NCBI RefSeq assembly: GCF_900099785.1 | Contig: NZ_FNDS01000001.1 | Coordinates: 124,001 to 188,000 of the forward strand | Length of the DNA: 64,000 bases | From: Pseudomonas panipatensis | GTDB taxonomy: Bacteria; Pseudomonadota; Gammaproteobacteria; Pseudomonadales; Pseudomonadaceae | Reading direction: 5' to 3' | In this document: in pieces, positions 1 through 10,936 of the stretch | How the letters are laid out: the number at the start of each line of letters is the position of its first letter | Numbering within the stretch: the stretch's first letter is position 1 | Notes under the pieces: generated by a model | What the model was told of the DNA's origin: nothing | What the model saw: only the letters and a program-made list of their open reading frames with translations | The model's database searches: none | Program-made: the position numbers and the translations under genes

Positions 1-41
1 GCCATTGCGGATCGCTGGAAGAAAGTTAGGGTCGCCATCAT
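1..41 (-). CDS. 5' end of a probable YgfZ-like folate-binding protein (partial)
   Basis: Only the first dozen or so codons lie inside the window. Reading leftward from an ATG at 41 (or the adjacent ATG at 38) gives an open start, MATLTFFQRSAM after the first Met. There is no clear ribosome binding site. The call rests mainly on context: in Pseudomonas a ygfZ gene (tRNA-modifying, folate-dependent Fe-S repair protein) is divergent from sdhE. The peptide is too short to prove the family. Confidence 0.4.
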   Translation of the reverse strand, partial: MMATLTFFQRSAM

Positions 42-91
42 AGAGCCGGGGCCTGCGCTTGTCAGCGGGTGCCGGCGGGCGGGGGCATGCG

Positions 92-97
92 TATAAT
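92..97 (+). promoter_or_regulatory. Candidate sigma-70 -10 box upstream of sdhE
   Basis: A perfect TATAAT sits 74 bp before the sdhE ATG in the short gap between the divergent genes. No good -35 hexamer is found 16-18 bp upstream; TTGTCA at 59-64 is too far away (27 bp). An extended or activator-dependent promoter is possible. Confidence 0.45.
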
Positions 98-170
98 GCG
101 GCTGCTTTCACGGATACCGGACAGGCGCCGGTCCGTGGAACTTCCGATGTAGCGCCGAGGACCCCCGCAG

Positions 171-425
171 ATGACCGATGAAACCGAACTGAAACGACTC
201 TTCTGGCACAGCCGCCGCGGCATGCTGGAGCTGGACGTGCTGCTGGTGCCCTTCGTGCAGGAGGTCTATCCAGGCCTGGATGCCGAGAACCAGGCACGCT
301 TCCGCAAGCTGCTGGAATGCGAAGACCAGGACATGTTCGGCTGGTTCATGCAGCGGGGCGAGCCGGAAGACGCCGACCTGCGCCACATCGTGCGCATGAT
401 CCTGGACCGTGTCCAACCGAAGTGA
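171..425 (+). CDS. sdhE: FAD assembly factor SdhE (YgfY/CptB family)
   Basis: An 84-residue protein of the family that assists covalent FAD attachment to the flavoprotein subunit of succinate dehydrogenase in the cytoplasm. The family signature, an RGM-x-E type motif, is seen as SRRGMLELD at residues 15-23, followed by a short all-helical body of normal length. The ATG follows a purine-rich stretch ending in CCCGCAG. Its 3' end overlaps ygfX by 17 bp, the usual sdhE-ygfX coupling, so both are probably translated from one transcript starting near 98-110. Confidence 0.9.
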   Translation: MTDETELKRLFWHSRRGMLELDVLLVPFVQEVYPGLDAENQARFRKLLECEDQDMFGWFMQRGEPEDADLRHIVRMILDRVQPK

Positions 426-829
426 TGCCTTCGAATGCCGCTGGCGCCCCTCGGGGCAATTGCTGGCGGCCTATCTCGTCGCGCTGATCCTGGCCGTTGC
501 GGCGCTCTGCCTGGCGGCCATCGAAGCGCTATGGCAGGGCCTGGGATTGCTCCTCTGCCTGGGGCACGGGCTATGGGTCTTGCCGCGGCACATCCTGTTG
601 CGCAGTCCGCACGCCTATGGCGCCTTGCGTCACGATGCCGGCGGCTGGCAGTTGTGGAGTGCGGCGCATGGCTGGCAGGCAGTGCAACTGCGTCCTGACA
701 GCCTGGCGCTGCCCGCATTGATCGTTCTGCGTTTCCGCCTGCCCGGCAGCCGCTGGAGCCGGGGGCTGTGCCTGCCCGCCGACAGCCTGACGGCGGAAGC
801 GCACCGGCGCTTGCGCCTGCGGCTGCGCT

Positions 830-2446
<1,617 letters not shown>

Positions 2447-2566
2447 GCCCTGATTCCAGATGGTGGCGGCCTAGTATATAGAAGGGGGGAGCGGCACAAT
2501 AGCGGCCCAATGCCGGGCCCGGCTGTGGATATTCGTCGGTGCCTGGATTCGCGCGTGTAGAGCGCG

Positions 2567-2593
2567 GAACTATCTCAGTGTTTCCGGTTCTAA
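2567..2593 (+). promoter_or_regulatory. Distal AlgU (sigma-22) type promoter of algU
   Basis: GAACTA (2567-2572), a 16-bp spacer, then TCTAA (2589-2593). This fits the known AlgU/RpoE consensus GAACTT-N16/17-TCTGA with few mismatches. It lies about 245 bp before the algU ATG and implies positive autoregulation, as described for P. aeruginosa algU. Confidence 0.65.
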
Positions 2594-2751
2594 CGGTGAA
2601 TGTCTGAAGCCTTTTTCTGTAGGTTCAAAATGCGCAGAGAAGGCGCCGATTATTTACCCGTTACAGTCGAATCAAATGGGCCGTTGACTCAGTCTTCGGC
2701 CCGATTGCCGCGAGGCGGTAAAAAAACTGTGCGGCGTATGCGTGGAGGGGA

Positions 2752-2778
2752 GAACTTTTGCAAAACACCCGAGTCTAT
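2752..2778 (+). promoter_or_regulatory. Proximal AlgU (sigma-22) type promoter of algU
   Basis: A perfect -35 GAACTT (2752-2757), a 16-bp spacer and TCTAT (2774-2778), ending 59 bp before the algU start. Both elements match the extracytoplasmic-function consensus. With the distal promoter it gives algU-mucABCD two self-activated starts. The rest of the 2447-2837 gap holds no convincing gene; an open frame at 2600-2827 has no family features. Confidence 0.7.
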
Positions 2779-2837
2779 CTTGGCAGAGCGATTCACCAGG
2801 GTGCTCGAGGCTCCTCCAGGCACGTAGAGGAGCATGC

Positions 2838-3422
2838 ATGCTAACCCAGGAACAGGATCAGCAACTGGTTGAACGGGTACAGCGCGGCGACAAGCGGGCT
2901 TTCGATCTACTGGTACTGAAGTACCAACACAAGATTCTAGGTTTGATCGTGCGCTTCGTGCACGACGCTCAGGAAGCCCAGGACGTTGCTCAGGAGGCCT
3001 TCATCAAGGCTTATCGGGCCTTGGGCAACTTCCGCGGAGACAGTGCCTTTTATACGTGGTTGTATCGGATTGCCATCAATACCGCGAAGAACCATCTGGT
3101 TGCCCGCGGTCGGCGGCCTCCGGACAGTGATGTGACAGCCGAGGATGCGGAGTTTTTCGAGGGCGACCATGCCCTGAAGGACATCGAGTCTCCGGAGCGG
3201 GCGATGTTGCGGGATGAGATCGAGGAAACAGTCCATCGCACCATCCAGCAATTGCCCGAGGACTTGCGCACGGCCCTGACCCTGCGCGAATTCGAGGGAT
3301 TGAGCTACGAGGATATCGCCACCGTGATGCAATGCCCGGTGGGAACTGTCCGCTCACGGATTTTCCGTGCGCGGGAGGCAATAGACAAAGCTTTGCAGCC
3401 TTTGCTGCATGAAGAGTCCTGA
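2838..3422 (+). CDS. algU: RNA polymerase sigma factor AlgU (RpoE/sigma-22)
   Basis: 194 residues. This extracytoplasmic-function sigma factor drives envelope-stress and alginate genes. Region 2 (about residues 10-95) contains QEAQDVAQEAFIKAYRAL and FYTWLYRIAINTAKNH; region 4 (about 130-185) contains LSYEDIA-x-VMQCPVGTVRSRIFRAR, the helix-turn-helix that reads GAACTT. The frame stays open upstream, but the ATG at 2838 is preceded by GTAGAGGAG and gives the family length. It is followed 30 bp later by mucA, its anti-sigma factor, and is probably autoregulated from the two promoters at 2567 and 2752. Confidence 0.97.
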   Translation: MLTQEQDQQLVERVQRGDKRAFDLLVLKYQHKILGLIVRFVHDAQEAQDVAQEAFIKAYRALGNFRGDSAFYTWLYRIAINTAKNHLVARGRRPPDSDVTAEDAEFFEGDHALKDIESPERAMLRDEIEETVHRTIQQLPEDLRTALTLREFEGLSYEDIATVMQCPVGTVRSRIFRAREAIDKALQPLLHEES

Positions 3423-3452
3423 TACGGCGGCAACAGCCAAGAGAGGTACGCC

Positions 3453-4040
3453 ATGAGTCGTGAAGCCCTGCAGGAGTCGCTGTCCGCTGTGATGGATAAC
3501 GAAGCGGACGAACTCGAACTGCGCCGCGTGCTCGCAGCCTGCGGCGAAGATGCAGAATTGCGTGCCACTTGGTCGCGCTATCAACTGGCGCGTTCGGTCA
3601 TGCACCGTGAGCCCGTCATGCCCAAGCTGGACATCGCTGCGGCGGTATCGGCAGCCCTGGCCGAAGAGGCAGCGCCCGCTCAGCCGGTGCGTAAGCCGTG
3701 GCGCAATCTGGGGCGTCTGGCCGTTGCCGCGTCCGTGACGCTGGCCGTACTGGCTGGTGTTCGGCTATACCATCAGAACGACAGCGTTGCGCCCAGCCTG
3801 GCTCAGCAAGGCGCCACCCCGCAGCTGACCCTGCCGCAGGTACAGGGCCCGGCGGTGCTGGCAGGCTACAACCAGAGCGAGGATGCACCGCAGGTCATTA
3901 CCGGTGGTTCGGGTAGCCCAACCACGTGGCATGAACAGCGTCTTCCGGGGTACCTCCGCCAGCATGCCCAGCAGTCGGCTGTGAGTGGTACCGACAGCGC
4001 CCTGCCATACGCGCGCGCCGCTAGCCTGGAAAGTCGCTGA
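3453..4040 (+). CDS. mucA: Anti-sigma factor MucA
   Basis: 195 residues, full length. The N-terminal RseA-like domain (residues 1-75, MSREALQESLSAVMDNEADE) holds AlgU at the inner membrane. A single transmembrane helix lies at about 85-103 (LAVAASVTLAVLAGVRLY), and the rest is periplasmic, where MucB binds and AlgW-type proteases cut. A good GAGAGG ribosome site precedes the ATG. The reading frame is intact, with none of the truncations that make P. aeruginosa mucoid, so AlgU should be under normal restraint. Confidence 0.96.
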   Translation: MSREALQESLSAVMDNEADELELRRVLAACGEDAELRATWSRYQLARSVMHREPVMPKLDIAAAVSAALAEEAAPAQPVRKPWRNLGRLAVAASVTLAVLAGVRLYHQNDSVAPSLAQQGATPQLTLPQVQGPAVLAGYNQSEDAPQVITGGSGSPTTWHEQRLPGYLRQHAQQSAVSGTDSALPYARAASLESR

Positions 4041-4060
4041 TAGCCGATGTAAGGAGCGAC

Positions 4061-5011
4061 ATGCGCGCTACAGTCCTGTTGTTGTTCCTTGGCGGTCTGC
4101 TGGCGATGCCGGTCCAGGCCGCCGATGCTTTGGTCTGGGTCAAGCGTCTTTCCGACGTTGAGCAGCGACAGAGTTTCCAGGGCACTTTCGTTTACGAGCG
4201 CAATGGCGTTTTTTCCACCCATGAGATTTGGCATCGGGCAGATCCGGGTGGGGCAGTGCGCGAACGACTGTTACAACTGGACGGGCCCCGCCAGGAAGTG
4301 TCGCGGATCGACGGTGTCACCCAGTGCATCGCGGGCGGTATGGCTGGCCAGTTGGGTGGCGGGCCTCTGTGGCCGGCGCGTAAGTTCAATGCCGCCGATC
4401 TCGCATCCTGGTATGACCTCCGCATGTTGGGAGAGTCACGTATCGCTGGGCGTGATGCGATGGTGATTGCCCTGGTCCCGCGAGATCAGTACCGCTATGG
4501 TTTTGAATTGCATATCGACCAGCAGACCGGCTTGCCGCTCAAATCGTTGCTGCTCAATGAAAAGGGACAGATTCTCGAACGTCTGCAGTTCACCCGGGTG
4601 AGTATCGACACCCCGGATGATGCAGCGTTGCAGCCTTCGGCCGACTGCCAGGCGATTCGCGCATCCAAGCCGGAAGTGTCGGCGAAAGTGCCATGGCATT
4701 CGGAGTGGGTTCCGCCCGGCTTTACGCTTGATGGTGTTTCCATGCAGCGCAGCCCGGTGTCCGAGGATCAGGTCGCTAGCTTCGATTATGGTGATGGCCT
4801 GGCCCGTTTCTCGATCTTCGTCGAGCCGCTGCACGGCGCCAAGGTTGACGATGCCAGAACTCAACTGGGTCCGACCGCGGTAGTGGCCAAGCGACTGAAT
4901 ACCGATGATGGCGGCATGATGGTCACCGTAGTCGGCGAGATACCCAGTGGCACCGCCGAACGAATCGCCATGTCGGTGCGCCCTCAAGCCCAGGGTGCTG
5001 CCGCGCAGTGA
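4061..5011 (+). CDS. mucB: Periplasmic sigma regulator MucB (RseB)
   Basis: 316 residues with a cleavable signal peptide (hydrophobic residues 4-17, then VQAADAL). It is the RseB-type lipid sensor that binds the periplasmic part of MucA and shields it from the site-1 protease until envelope damage is sensed. The two-domain length is normal. It starts 20 bp after mucA behind AAGGAG, and its TGA overlaps the GTG start of mucC, so translation of the two is coupled. Confidence 0.95.
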   Translation: MRATVLLLFLGGLLAMPVQAADALVWVKRLSDVEQRQSFQGTFVYERNGVFSTHEIWHRADPGGAVRERLLQLDGPRQEVSRIDGVTQCIAGGMAGQLGGGPLWPARKFNAADLASWYDLRMLGESRIAGRDAMVIALVPRDQYRYGFELHIDQQTGLPLKSLLLNEKGQILERLQFTRVSIDTPDDAALQPSADCQAIRASKPEVSAKVPWHSEWVPPGFTLDGVSMQRSPVSEDQVASFDYGDGLARFSIFVEPLHGAKVDDARTQLGPTAVVAKRLNTDDGGMMVTVVGEIPSGTAERIAMSVRPQAQGAAAQ

Positions 5012-5511
5012 TCGAGGAGCAGGGGTGTGTGGTCGGTGTTGAACCTGGAGCTGTCTGGGTCGAAACGCTGCGCCAAGGCACCTGTTCCGCGTGTGCGCTG
5101 AATGCCGGATGTGGTCAGGGGATCTTGCAGCGTCTGGGGAGTGGCTCCGGATGCCGTCGGGTGCGTGCGCTGAGTGAGTTGCAGTTGAGGGTGGGCGATC
5201 GCGTGGTTTTCGGCGTGCGCGAAGAACTCTTGCTGAAGAGTGCCCTGCTGTTCTATCTGTTTCCGTTGTTCGGCCTGTTTTTCGTCGCCCTGCTTGCGCA
5301 GTTCTGCGGACTGGCCGAGCCTTGGTTGGTTGTGGCCGGCCTTGCGGGATTCCTCGCTGCCTGGCTGCTGGTGCGGCGCCATTCGCGGCGCCATTCGAAT
5401 GATCCGGCGTTGCAACCTGTCGTGCTGCGTGCGCTGGTCATGGGGGGGCGAGAGGCCCGTCTAAGTCAACTTCCCTTTGAACACGGGAGCAGTAGTCCAT
5501 GCAAACCCTGA
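5008..5511 (+). CDS. mucC: MucC (RseC family inner-membrane protein)
   Basis: 167 residues from a GTG start that shares GTGA with the end of mucB. The N-terminal soluble part has a Cys cluster (C-SAC-x3-AGC-x-QG, residues 24-34), followed by two membrane helices (about 78-98 and 103-122), as in RseC. RseC-like proteins modulate the sigma-E/AlgU pathway and link to redox proteins; the exact role is unsettled. The C terminus runs 13 bp into mucD. Confidence 0.88.
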   Translation: MIEEQGCVVGVEPGAVWVETLRQGTCSACALNAGCGQGILQRLGSGSGCRRVRALSELQLRVGDRVVFGVREELLLKSALLFYLFPLFGLFFVALLAQFCGLAEPWLVVAGLAGFLAAWLLVRRHSRRHSNDPALQPVVLRALVMGGREARLSQLPFEHGSSSPCKP

Positions 5512-6923
5512 AACGCAGTATGGCTGCGTTGGTCGCTCTGTTGGCCTTGAGCCTGTCAGTCGTTGCCCGCGCCGATTTGCCGGATTTCACCACGTTGGTG
5601 GAGAAGGCTTCGCCAGCGGTGGTGAATATCAGCACTACCCAAAAACTGCCCGAGCAGGTCGCCAGTGGGCAGATGCCCGACCTGGAAGGGTTGCCGCCGA
5701 TGTTCCGTGACTTCATCGAGCGCAGCATGCCGCGTGGGCAGGGTGGACAGCGGACTCCCCGTGGCGCTCCGCGCGAGGCCCAGTCCCTGGGGTCGGGCTT
5801 CATCATCTCCGATGATGGTTACATCCTGACCAATAACCACGTAGTGGCGGATGCTGATGAGATTCTCGTGCGTCTGTCCGATCGCAGCGAGCACAAGGCC
5901 AAGTTGGTTGGGGCGGACCCGCGCAGCGATGTGGCCCTGCTGAAAATCGACGCGAAGAGCCTGCCGACCCTTAAGCTTGGCGATTCCGACAAGCTCAAGG
6001 TGGGTGAGTGGGTGCTGGCCATCGGTTCTCCTTTCGGTTTCGACCACTCGGTGACCGCCGGTATCGTCAGCGCCAAGGGGCGTAGCCTGCCGAACGAGAA
6101 CTATGTGCCTTTCATTCAAACCGACGTAGCGATCAACCCGGGCAACTCCGGTGGTCCCTTGCTCAACCTGCAGGGGGAAGTGGTCGGTATCAACTCGCAG
6201 ATCTTCACCCGTTCCGGTGGCTTCATGGGCCTTTCCTTCGCCATTCCAATCGATGTGGCGATGAATGTCGCCGATCAGTTGAAAAAAGGTGGCAAGGTCA
6301 GTCGCGGCTGGTTGGGCGTGGTGATTCAGGAGGTCAGCAAGGATCTCGCCGAATCCCTCGGTCTGGACAAGCCGGCCGGCGCGCTGGTCGCGCAACTGGT
6401 GCAGGATGGTCCGGCAGCCAAGGGTGGTCTGCAGGTTGGCGACGTGATCCTCAGTCTCAATGGTCAGACCATCAACGAATCGGCAGATCTGCCGCATCTG
6501 GTGGGCGGCATGAAGCCGGGTGACAAAGCCTCCCTGGACGTGTTCCGTGAGGGCTCGCGCAAGACCCTGAACATGACCATCGGTAACCTGCCGGATCAGG
6601 ATGAAGAGGTCGCCGCGGTCGAAGGCCAGGGTGCCGAGCGCAGCAGCAATCGCCTGGGTGTGACCGTTGCCGACCTGACCGCCGAGCAGCTCAAGCAGAT
6701 GGATATCAAGGGCGGCGTAGTGATTCGCGACGTTCAGGATGGTCCGGCAGCGATGATCGGTCTGCGTCCCGGGGATGTCATCACCCACCTGAACAATCGC
6801 CAGGTGGACTCTGCCAAGGTGTTCGCCGATATCGCCAAGGGCTTGCCGAAGGATCGTTCGGTGTCCATGCGCGTCTTGCGTCAGGGGCGTGCCAGCTTCA
6901 TCACTTTCAAGCTGGGTGAATAA
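5499..6923 (+). CDS. mucD: Periplasmic serine protease MucD (DegP/HtrA family)
   Basis: 474 residues: signal peptide (1-25, cut after VVARA), a trypsin-like domain and two PDZ domains (about 260-350 and 380-470). The catalytic triad is visible as His114 (TNNHVV), Asp144 (RSDVALL) and Ser217 (GNSGGP). It degrades misfolded periplasmic proteins and so damps AlgU activation. It is the last gene of the algU operon, overlapping mucC, and is followed 12 bp later by a strong terminator. Confidence 0.97.
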   Translation: MQTLKRSMAALVALLALSLSVVARADLPDFTTLVEKASPAVVNISTTQKLPEQVASGQMPDLEGLPPMFRDFIERSMPRGQGGQRTPRGAPREAQSLGSGFIISDDGYILTNNHVVADADEILVRLSDRSEHKAKLVGADPRSDVALLKIDAKSLPTLKLGDSDKLKVGEWVLAIGSPFGFDHSVTAGIVSAKGRSLPNENYVPFIQTDVAINPGNSGGPLLNLQGEVVGINSQIFTRSGGFMGLSFAIPIDVAMNVADQLKKGGKVSRGWLGVVIQEVSKDLAESLGLDKPAGALVAQLVQDGPAAKGGLQVGDVILSLNGQTINESADLPHLVGGMKPGDKASLDVFREGSRKTLNMTIGNLPDQDEEVAAVEGQGAERSSNRLGVTVADLTAEQLKQMDIKGGVVIRDVQDGPAAMIGLRPGDVITHLNNRQVDSAKVFADIAKGLPKDRSVSMRVLRQGRASFITFKLGE

Positions 6924-6935
6924 TCCTGAAAGGTG

Positions 6936-6962
6936 AAAAGGGCGGCTCTGGCCGCCCTTTTT
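6936..6962 (+). terminator. Rho-independent terminator of algU-mucABCD
   Basis: The stem AAAAGGGCGGC pairs with GCCGCCCTTTT around the loop TCTG and ends in a run of five T. It lies 12 bp after the mucD stop. Confidence 0.9.
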
Positions 6963-7070
6963 CATGTCCGCCGAGCTGCCGCGTGCGTGACGTGATGTGG
7001 CGGACTCAGGTAAACTCCCCGGCTATTTTTCGGCAGATCGCCGCCTTCAGCCTTCCGAGTGTGTCAAGCC

Positions 7071-8870
7071 GTGAGTGACCTGAGTCATATCCGCAATTTC
7101 TCCATCATCGCCCACATCGACCATGGCAAGTCGACCCTCGCCGACCGCTTCATCCAGATGTGCGGTGGTCTTTCCGACCGCGAGATGGAAGCGCAGGTTC
7201 TCGACTCCATGGATCTGGAACGCGAGCGCGGCATCACCATCAAGGCGCACAGCGTCACCCTGCACTACAAGGCGCAGGACGGTAAGACCTATCAACTGAA
7301 CTTCATCGATACCCCCGGCCACGTCGACTTCACCTATGAAGTCAGCCGCTCGCTGGCTGCCTGCGAGGGCGCGCTGCTGGTGGTGGACGCCGGCCAGGGT
7401 GTCGAGGCGCAGTCCGTCGCCAACTGCTATACCGCCATCGAGCAGGGCCTGGAAGTCATGCCCGTGCTGAACAAGATGGACCTGCCGCAGGCCGACCCGG
7501 ATCGGGTGAAGGATGAGATCGAGAGCATCATCGGTATCGATGCCACCGACGCCGTTGCCTGCTCGGCGAAAAGCGGCATGGGTGTGGACGAGGTGCTCGA
7601 GCGCCTGGTCGCGACCATTCCGGCGCCGGAAGGCGAAATCGAGGCGCCGCTGCAGGCGTTGATCATCGACTCCTGGTTCGACAACTACCTGGGCGTGGTC
7701 TCGCTGGTGCGGGTCAAGCACGGCCGGGTGAAGAAGGGCGACAAGATTCTGGTGAAGTCCACCGGCAAGATCCATCAGGTGGACAGCGTCGGTGTCTTCA
7801 CTCCGAAACACACCGAGATGGCTGACCTCAAGGCCGGCGAAGTGGGCTTCATCATCGCCGGTATCAAGGACATCCATGGCGCGCCCGTGGGTGACACCCT
7901 GACCCTGAGCAACACGCCTGACGTGGAGGTCCTGCCGGGCTTCAAACGCGTCAAGCCGCAGGTCTACGCCGGTCTGTTCCCGGTCAGTTCGGATGACTTC
8001 GAGGACTTCCGCGAGGCGCTGCAGAAGCTGACGCTGAACGACTCCTCGCTGCAGTACGAGCCGGAAAGCTCGGAAGCGCTTGGCTTCGGCTTCCGTTGCG
8101 GCTTCCTCGGCATGCTCCACATGGAGATCATCCAGGAGCGCTTGGAGCGCGAATACGATCTGGACCTGATCACCACCGCGCCGACCGTGGTCTACGAGAT
8201 CGTGCAGAAGAACGGCGACATCATCTATGTCGACAACCCGTCCAAGCTGCCCGACCTCTCGTTCATCGACGAAATGCGCGAGCCGATCTGCCGTGCGACC
8301 ATTCTTGTGCCTCAGGAGCACCTGGGTAACGTCATTACCCTGTGCATCGAGAAGCGCGGTGTTCAGCGCGACATGCACTTCCTCAGCGGTCAGGTCCAGG
8401 TGATCTACGACATGCCGATGAACGAAGTGGTGCTGGACTTCTTCGACCGACTGAAGTCGACCAGCCGTGGATATGCTTCGCTCGATTACAGCTTCGATCG
8501 TTTCGAGCCGGCCAATCTGGTCCGCCTCGATGTGCTGATCAACGGCGAGAAGGTCGATGCCCTCGCGTTGATCGTTCACCGCGACAACGCTCCCTACAAA
8601 GGGCGCGCGCTGGTGGAGAAGATGAAGGAACTGATCCCGCGTCAGATGTTCGACGTCGCGATTCAGGCGGCCATCGGGGGGCAGATCATCGCTCGCTCGA
8701 CGGTCAAGGCGCTCAGGAAGAACGTGCTGGCCAAGTGCTACGGTGGTGATGTGAGCCGTAAGCGCAAGCTGCTGGAGAAGCAGAAGGCCGGTAAGAAACG
8801 GATGAAGCAGGTCGGTAGCGTGGAAATTCCCCAGGAAGCCTTCCTCGCCGTGCTCAAAGTGGACAGTTAG
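7071..8870 (+). CDS. lepA: Elongation factor 4 (LepA back-translocase GTPase)
   Basis: 599 residues from the GTG at 7071 ([19 protein letters not shown]). An in-frame GTG four codons upstream would add MCQA, but the shorter form has the standard family start. GTPase motifs: AHIDHGKST (G1), DTPGH (G3), NKMDLP (G4). The EF-G-like domains and the LepA-specific C terminus ending in [20 protein letters not shown] sequence follow. It acts on stalled or mistranslocated ribosomes. It is followed 5 bp later by lepB, the classic lepA-lepB operon. Confidence 0.97.
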   Translation: MSDLSHIRNFSIIAHIDHGKSTLADRFIQMCGGLSDREMEAQVLDSMDLERERGITIKAHSVTLHYKAQDGKTYQLNFIDTPGHVDFTYEVSRSLAACEGALLVVDAGQGVEAQSVANCYTAIEQGLEVMPVLNKMDLPQADPDRVKDEIESIIGIDATDAVACSAKSGMGVDEVLERLVATIPAPEGEIEAPLQALIIDSWFDNYLGVVSLVRVKHGRVKKGDKILVKSTGKIHQVDSVGVFTPKHTEMADLKAGEVGFIIAGIKDIHGAPVGDTLTLSNTPDVEVLPGFKRVKPQVYAGLFPVSSDDFEDFREALQKLTLNDSSLQYEPESSEALGFGFRCGFLGMLHMEIIQERLEREYDLDLITTAPTVVYEIVQKNGDIIYVDNPSKLPDLSFIDEMREPICRATILVPQEHLGNVITLCIEKRGVQRDMHFLSGQVQVIYDMPMNEVVLDFFDRLKSTSRGYASLDYSFDRFEPANLVRLDVLINGEKVDALALIVHRDNAPYKGRALVEKMKELIPRQMFDVAIQAAIGGQIIARSTVKALRKNVLAKCYGGDVSRKRKLLEKQKAGKKRMKQVGSVEIPQEAFLAVLKVDS

Positions 8871-8875
8871 AAACT

Positions 8876-9730
8876 ATGACGCTGAATTTCCCGCTGTTGC
8901 TGGTGATCGCCGTGGCTGTTTGCGGCGTTCTCGCCCTGGTGGACCTGGTGCTGTTCGCACCCCGTCGCCGGGCGGCCATCTCCGCCTACCAGGGCTCGGT
9001 CAGTGAGCCCGATCCGGAAGTGCTCGACAAGCTGAACAAGGAGCCCGTACTGATCGAGTACGGCAAGTCCTTCTTCCCGGTGCTGTTCATCGTGCTGGTG
9101 TTGCGCTCTTTCCTGGTCGAGCCGTTCCAGATTCCCTCCGGTTCGATGAAGCCGACCCTGGAAGTGGGCGACTTCATCCTGGTCAACAAGTTCGCCTATG
9201 GCATCCGCCTGCCGGTGCTGGACGCCAAGGTGATCCCCGTTGGCGACCCGCAGCGCGGTGACGTCATGGTGTTCCGCTACCCCAGCGATCCGAACATCAA
9301 CTACATCAAGCGCGTGGTCGGGGTTCCGGGGGACAAGATTCGCTACACCAGCGACAAGCGCCTCTACATCAACGACCAACTGGTGGCCGAGCAGCTGATC
9401 GGCGAAGAGCCGGGCAGCCTGGGCAGCGTTACGCTGTACAAGGAAAAGTTGGGCGATGTGGAGCACATGATCCGCAAGGAAATGACCCGCTATCGCGTCG
9501 AGCCGGGCAAGGAATGGACGGTTCCGGCCGATCATTACTTCATGATGGGCGACAACCGCGACAACTCCAACGACAGCCGTTACTGGAACGACCCGAAGAT
9601 TCCGAAGGATCTGCTGGGCATGGTTCCGGACCGCAATATCGTCGGCAAGGCGTTCGCCGTGTGGATGAGCTGGCCCGATCCCAAACCGCGCAATCTACCG
9701 AATTTCTCCCGGGTCGGCGTGATTCACTGA
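8876..9730 (+). CDS. lepB: Signal peptidase I
   Basis: 284 residues. It removes signal peptides from exported proteins at the outer face of the inner membrane. Two N-terminal membrane segments (about 5-27 and 62-80) are followed by the catalytic domain. The Ser-Lys dyad is seen as Ser90 in PSGSMKPTL and Lys145 in NYIKRVVGVPGD; the late box GDNRDNSNDSR is also present. It is co-transcribed with lepA. Confidence 0.97.
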   Translation: MTLNFPLLLVIAVAVCGVLALVDLVLFAPRRRAAISAYQGSVSEPDPEVLDKLNKEPVLIEYGKSFFPVLFIVLVLRSFLVEPFQIPSGSMKPTLEVGDFILVNKFAYGIRLPVLDAKVIPVGDPQRGDVMVFRYPSDPNINYIKRVVGVPGDKIRYTSDKRLYINDQLVAEQLIGEEPGSLGSVTLYKEKLGDVEHMIRKEMTRYRVEPGKEWTVPADHYFMMGDNRDNSNDSRYWNDPKIPKDLLGMVPDRNIVGKAFAVWMSWPDPKPRNLPNFSRVGVIH

Positions 9731-9872
9731 GTTGTGGAGTGAGTTCCAGCACGGGCCTGGCGCCCGATGTTAGAACGATGGGGCGGGGCTGCACGCGGGG
9801 AGCGGGGCAGCCCCGTTTGCACTTGGAGCCGCCGTTGGCGGGAAATGACAACGATACCGACATGAGGTCGCT

Positions 9873-10250
9873 ATGACTTACGCTCGTTCGCAGAAGGGAA
9901 TGTCGTTGCTGGGCTGGCTGATCGTGCTCGCCCTGGTGGCATTCTTTGCCAGTACCGCGTTCAAGATCATTCCGCACTACCTGGATTATTACTCCATCGA
10001 GAAAGCCATTACCTCGGTGGAGACCGACAAGGCCGCGGAGGTGCGCAGCGTCCCGGAGTTCTACTCTTATGTGGATAAGGCGCTGACCATCAACGGTATT
10101 CGCGACCTGAAATTGCAGGACGCGATGGATGTGAAACTGGATAGCAACGAGTTCCGTGTCCACCTGAAGTATGAAAAACGCGAGCCGCTGATCGAGAACC
10201 TCGATCTGGTGGTCCATTTCGATAAAGATTTCCGTGTAAGAATGCCGTGA
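9873..10250 (+). CDS. DUF4845 family membrane-anchored protein
   Basis: 125 residues of unknown function. The N terminus resembles a type IV pilin-like anchor ([21 protein letters not shown], one membrane helix at 11-30), followed by a small soluble domain. Genes of this family sit between lepB and rnc in many gammaproteobacteria, as here. The stop overlaps the GTG of rnc (GTGA), so translation is coupled. The 142-bp gap from lepB contains a GC-rich hairpin (about 9785-9814) without a T run and an AGGTCG ribosome site before the ATG. Confidence 0.8.
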   Translation: MTYARSQKGMSLLGWLIVLALVAFFASTAFKIIPHYLDYYSIEKAITSVETDKAAEVRSVPEFYSYVDKALTINGIRDLKLQDAMDVKLDSNEFRVHLKYEKREPLIENLDLVVHFDKDFRVRMP

Positions 10251-10936
10251 GCAATACCCTGGACCGACTCGAGCGCAAGCTCGGCTACACCTTCAAGGAC
10301 CAGGACCTGATGGTCCTGGCCCTGACCCATCGCAGCTTCGCCGGGCGCAACAACGAGCGCCTGGAGTTCCTCGGTGACGCCATCCTCAACTTCGTCATCG
10401 GCGAAGCCCTGTTCAGCCATTTTCCACAGGCTCGCGAAGGGCAGCTGTCGCGCTTGCGCGCGCGCTTGGTCAAGGGCGAGACGCTGGCCTTGCTGGCGCG
10501 CGGCTTCGAACTGGGCGACTACCTGCGCCTGGGCTCGGGTGAGCTGAAAAGTGGCGGTTTCCGGCGCGAGTCGATCCTCGCCGACGCCATGGAGGCGCTG
10601 ATCGGCGCCATCTACCTGGATACCGGCATGGATTCCGCGCGTGAGCGCATCCTTGGCTGGCTTGGCCCGCAACTGCGCGAGCTGACCCCGGTGGACACCA
10701 ACAAGGATCCGAAGACGCGCCTGCAGGAATTCCTGCAATCGCGTGCCTGCGAATTGCCGCGCTATGACGTGGTGGATATCCAGGGCGAGCCGCATTGCCG
10801 GACATTCTTCGTCGAATGCGAAGTCGCTCTGTTGAATGACAAGACCCACGGTCACGGCGGTAGCCGGCGTATCGCCGAGCAGGTGGCCGCGGCCGCCGCG
10901 CTGGTGGCCCTGGGCGTGGAGAATGGCCATGACTGA
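10247..10936 (+). CDS. rnc: Ribonuclease III
   Basis: 229 residues from a GTG overlapping the upstream gene. It cleaves double-stranded RNA in rRNA precursors and regulatory RNAs. The signature [13 protein letters not shown] (35-47) supplies the metal ligands Glu40 and Asp44; Asp112 and Glu115 ([10 protein letters not shown]) complete the site. The double-stranded-RNA-binding domain covers about residues 155-225. The 3' end overlaps the era start by 8 bp; rnc-era coupling is typical. Confidence 0.97.
   Translation: MSNTLDRLERKLGYTFKDQDLMVLALTHRSFAGRNNERLEFLGDAILNFVIGEALFSHFPQAREGQLSRLRARLVKGETLALLARGFELGDYLRLGSGELKSGGFRRESILADAMEALIGAIYLDTGMDSARERILGWLGPQLRELTPVDTNKDPKTRLQEFLQSRACELPRYDVVDIQGEPHCRTFFVECEVALLNDKTHGHGGSRRIAEQVAAAAALVALGVENGHD

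Noticed and set aside
2600..2827. 75-codon open frame in the algU leader
   Set aside because: It lies between the two AlgU promoters, has no ribosome site or family match, and would be expected as chance coding.
9785..9814. GC-rich hairpin between lepB and the DUF4845 gene as a terminator
   Set aside because: It has no T run, and the downstream genes form a conserved continuous operon.
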